Part shown: positions 61,371 through 64,000 of the stretch, piece by piece
How the letters are laid out: each line of letters starts with the position of its first letter
Numbering within the stretch: position 1 is the stretch's first letter
Assembly (NCBI GenBank): GCA_009792885.1
Contig: WMCF01000018.1
Coordinates: 2,060,031-2,124,030, forward strand
Length of the DNA: 64,000 nucleotides
Reading direction: 5' to 3'
Origin: Eremophila alpestris peregrina
Lineage: Eukaryota > Chordata > Aves > Passeriformes > Alaudidae
The notes under the pieces: model-generated
Databases searched by the model: none
Seen by the model: only the letters and a program-made list of their open reading frames with translations
What the model was told of the DNA's origin: nothing
Position numbers and translations under genes: made by a program

Positions 61371-64000
61371 CTGCAAAGAAACAGCACACAAAAGTAAGCT
61401 ACAGTGCTGCTGTAACAATAGCTGCCACTACAATACCCTCCCAAAGACAGCCCCTCAGCAGGAAACAGTGAACCTCTGCAACAGTTCAAAATAACAACGC
61501 CATCAATAATTTAGCGATGAACAATAAATTGTTTATCCTAGCCTAGCAATCATACTTCTAAAATGCTCCAGATAGCACTCCCTGAACCTCTGAAAATGCA
61601 CAGAACCAGGATTTTAAAAAGTGTCCTTCAAAGTGTGCAGACAGGGCAGTGATGCACAAAATTACACATACAAAGCACCACAAGTATTTTCTAAAGTGTG
61701 ATTGAAGCAGCAATTTATGACAAGAGCTACTGAATGCCCTGATTTGCCAAGCCAGTACACAAGATGCTGTGAGGAGTTCAAACAGTGTTTTGCTCTATAC
61801 TGCAGATGATCTGTTAATTTCATCTCAAACTTTGAAAAACATTTTTGACTTATGTTGTGGCTATGACCAATGATTCTTCATGCCCCTTTTTTAGGCTTTC
61901 AGACCCCCATAGTTCTTTTGCCCATATGGTCAATATTAAAGAATATTGTAAAAGAATTAAAGAGTGAAATCTTAATCCTTTCAAAAGAGCAAGAATTTCT
62001 TAAGTATGTCTCCATGTCAGAGAATATACACACATACACAGTCAAATGATCTCTCTTCATGTTAATACTGTGTAAACCCTATTTTGGTATTTTTCAGCAT
62101 TTCCTGTGCAGTGAGATAATCTTTTTCCTTAATTAAGCTACTCAATTCACAACCAACATATGTGGCCTTCCAGCACTTAAGCATTCCCTACAGATAGGTC
62201 CCTAGGCTGTGGAATGGTGGTACATCTGTGCTTACAAACAATAAGAAAAGATAATGCTAAAACCCACCCATGGAGTCAATCATGAAAATAATCATGAGGC
62301 GTCATTCTAATGCTTACACCACTGGCTTTCCAGGCTTAAATTAACACCTTGTCATTTCTCTAGGAAGTCCATTACACTTTCAGTTTAAAATATAAAATGT
62401 TTAGATATCCTAATTATTCACAGTTCAAAGAAAATCTACAGCTAACATAATTTTCTAGTCATTTATTGGCATTTTCCAGCAAGTAAAACAGTTCCAGCTT
62501 GGAATAACTTTATTATGTAAGCTACACATTTCTGTAAGGCCCTAGAGTTGCCAGAAAGAGGGAGCTCAGATGTTACAGCTCTTGCTGCCAGCATGTGCTT
62601 TTCTATCCATATTCTGGCCACAGTTAGTCTTCAGTTGCCTTGGCAATCCCATGGCATTTGAAATACCTGCCAATTCAGACTTTCTCCACTAAGGTTGTTC
62701 AATGCAGCACTGATAGAATGAAACATCCTACAGAGGATATGAGTTGAATTCTTCTTCATCCTAGAAATCACTAAAGCTTCATGATTTTATTTTTTGGAGA
62801 GAGAAATTTGTTTACCATTAGTAGCTTTTTAAAAACACAAAACAATTCCCCTACATTCCAGTTGCTGCTGGTTTTTGGTTTTGGTTTTTTGGTTTTGTGT
62901 TTGTTTTTGTTTTCTTTTGCATTTTCTCAGTGCACACAGCTCTGTTCCTGCTCTTTCTCAGAATGGCTTTCAAGATTATAGTTGCTGATGGTGGTCTAAA
63001 CTGCAAGAAAATAAGGAGGATAAGGCTACCATGTTATGGAACTCTGAGCCTCCGTCCTCCCATTTCCTGTAGGGAAGCCTCTTTGAAACGACAAACAGAA
63101 GAGAACTTTGTTTAAAGCAGACAGGCTTTAAGATTCCCCATGACTCACTGGTTTATAATTTTTAAGACATATTTAGTGATTATGCATTTGAGTCTTCAAC
63201 AGATTGGCCCTGCCATCACAGTACAATTCCCTTTGCTAGCTGTGTGGATGCAAGTGCCAAAAATGTGCAGAATACGACACAAAGAGGTATTGAATTTTTT
63301 TGCACAACATGTAAACCTTAGCCTGCTGAGCTAATATGATATTGATCTGAGCACAACTGGATGAAATAGATTCTCCTTCTTCCATAAATAACTAACACAA
63401 AGTTTCCCCCTTCTATTTTTTTTTCCCATTCAAGTCTTGAAAACTTTTGAATGATAATAAATTATCAATTATTTTGTGTGTCACCACATCAAATAAATGC
63501 TGTGCAGGAAACTCATCTGAAGAGTCATTCAGGGGGTGAGACTGCTGTCTCTTTAGGTAGACTATGCCACTGGGGTTTTTTTACCATCTTCTTGACAGTT
63601 CCTTAGGAAGTGAGATGGGATTTCACAATGGACTGTGTAGAGTTCCAAATGGGAATTTTAGGGCAGAAGGTGCTGAAAAGTCATTAGGCCAGCCTCTAAC
63701 TGAGGACCATCATGTTGCTATGACAACATCCCCCAGGACAGGCTACTCCAAACGTGAGTTGCTTGGATTATGTCCTCACTCAGGGATGCTTCTACACTAC
63801 CTGCAGAACAAAGGCATTTCAGTGAGCCATCTGACTGCCCATGCTGTAGCCACTTCTGAGACCTTGGCTCCTCTTTCCACTAGCACAGTATTGTACAGTG
63901 CAAAACTGAGTAACTTTGTGGTTAAAAGATGGAGGGACAATTAAGAAACCTATTTTGCATGCATTTCCCAAAATGCAGAATCTAATTCTATAGCATGAAT
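61371..64000 (-). other. 3' part of NRP1 intron 4
   Basis: This stretch lies upstream of exon 5 in the gene's direction and runs off the window. It contains a GT/T-rich simple tract at 62870-62919. No exon 4 was found, so it lies beyond 64000. A 126-codon plus-strand frame at 63564-63944 is unsupported. Confidence 0.75.
62870..62919. repeat. GGTTTT-type low-complexity tract
   Basis: An irregular run of T interrupted by G and GG (GGTTTT and TTTTTG units) on the + strand, followed by ordinary sequence. Confidence 0.75.

Noticed and set aside
63564..63944. 126-codon plus-strand frame in intron 4
   Set aside because: Not similar to any NRP1 exon and on the wrong strand; no independent gene evidence.
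1..64000. Search for tRNA or rRNA genes, CRISPR-like arrays, complete retroviruses or gene clusters
   Set aside because: None was seen. No regularly spaced direct repeats, LTR pairs or retroviral coding frames were recognised by eye.

Overview
The window is vertebrate, most likely bird, genomic DNA. Coding sequence is confined to short blocks with consensus GT-AG splice sites, separated by AT-rich introns. The only recognisable interspersed repeats are CR1-type LINE fragments and one possible ancient SINE. The intron set is compact compared with mammals. There are no operons or prokaryotic signals. No database search was possible, so the species is not resolved.

The window contains one recognisable gene, on the minus strand: the 3' three-quarters of neuropilin-1 (NRP1). 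Thirteen coding exons were placed to the base. They correspond to human exons 5 to 17: 61215-61370, 58368-58534, 40912-41067, 38079-38223, 36341-36672, 31746-31890, 28744-28848, 25724-25783, 18484-18615, 14505-14776, 13922-14015, 12266-12325 and 10738-11027. Spliced together they give 2114 nt of open frame, ending in TGA. They encode residues equivalent to human 220-923: the end of CUB2 (a2), both F5/8-type C domains (b1, b2), the glycosaminoglycan-bearing linker, the MAM (c) domain, the transmembrane helix and the short cytoplasmic tail ending in the PDZ ligand SEA. The signal peptide, CUB1 and the first part of CUB2 must lie beyond position 64000.

Layout, in + coordinates: 1 to about 7.27 kb is 3' flank with no gene recognised. 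About 7.27-10.74 kb is the probable NRP1 3' UTR, with several possible poly(A) signals. 10.74-61.37 kb holds the exons and introns. 61.37-64 kb is the 3' part of intron 4. Intron 6 is by far the largest, at 17.3 kb. A clear CR1 3' fragment lies in intron 13, antisense to the gene.

The protein is a co-receptor for class 3 semaphorins and VEGF family ligands. The b1 exons keep the pocket residues that grip C-terminal arginine ligands. The most useful observations concern isoforms: weak donors after exons 11 and 12, an intronic AATAAA just past exon 12 (where human makes soluble s12NRP1), and a tandem NAGNAG acceptor at exon 14. I found no undescribed multi-gene system in this window.
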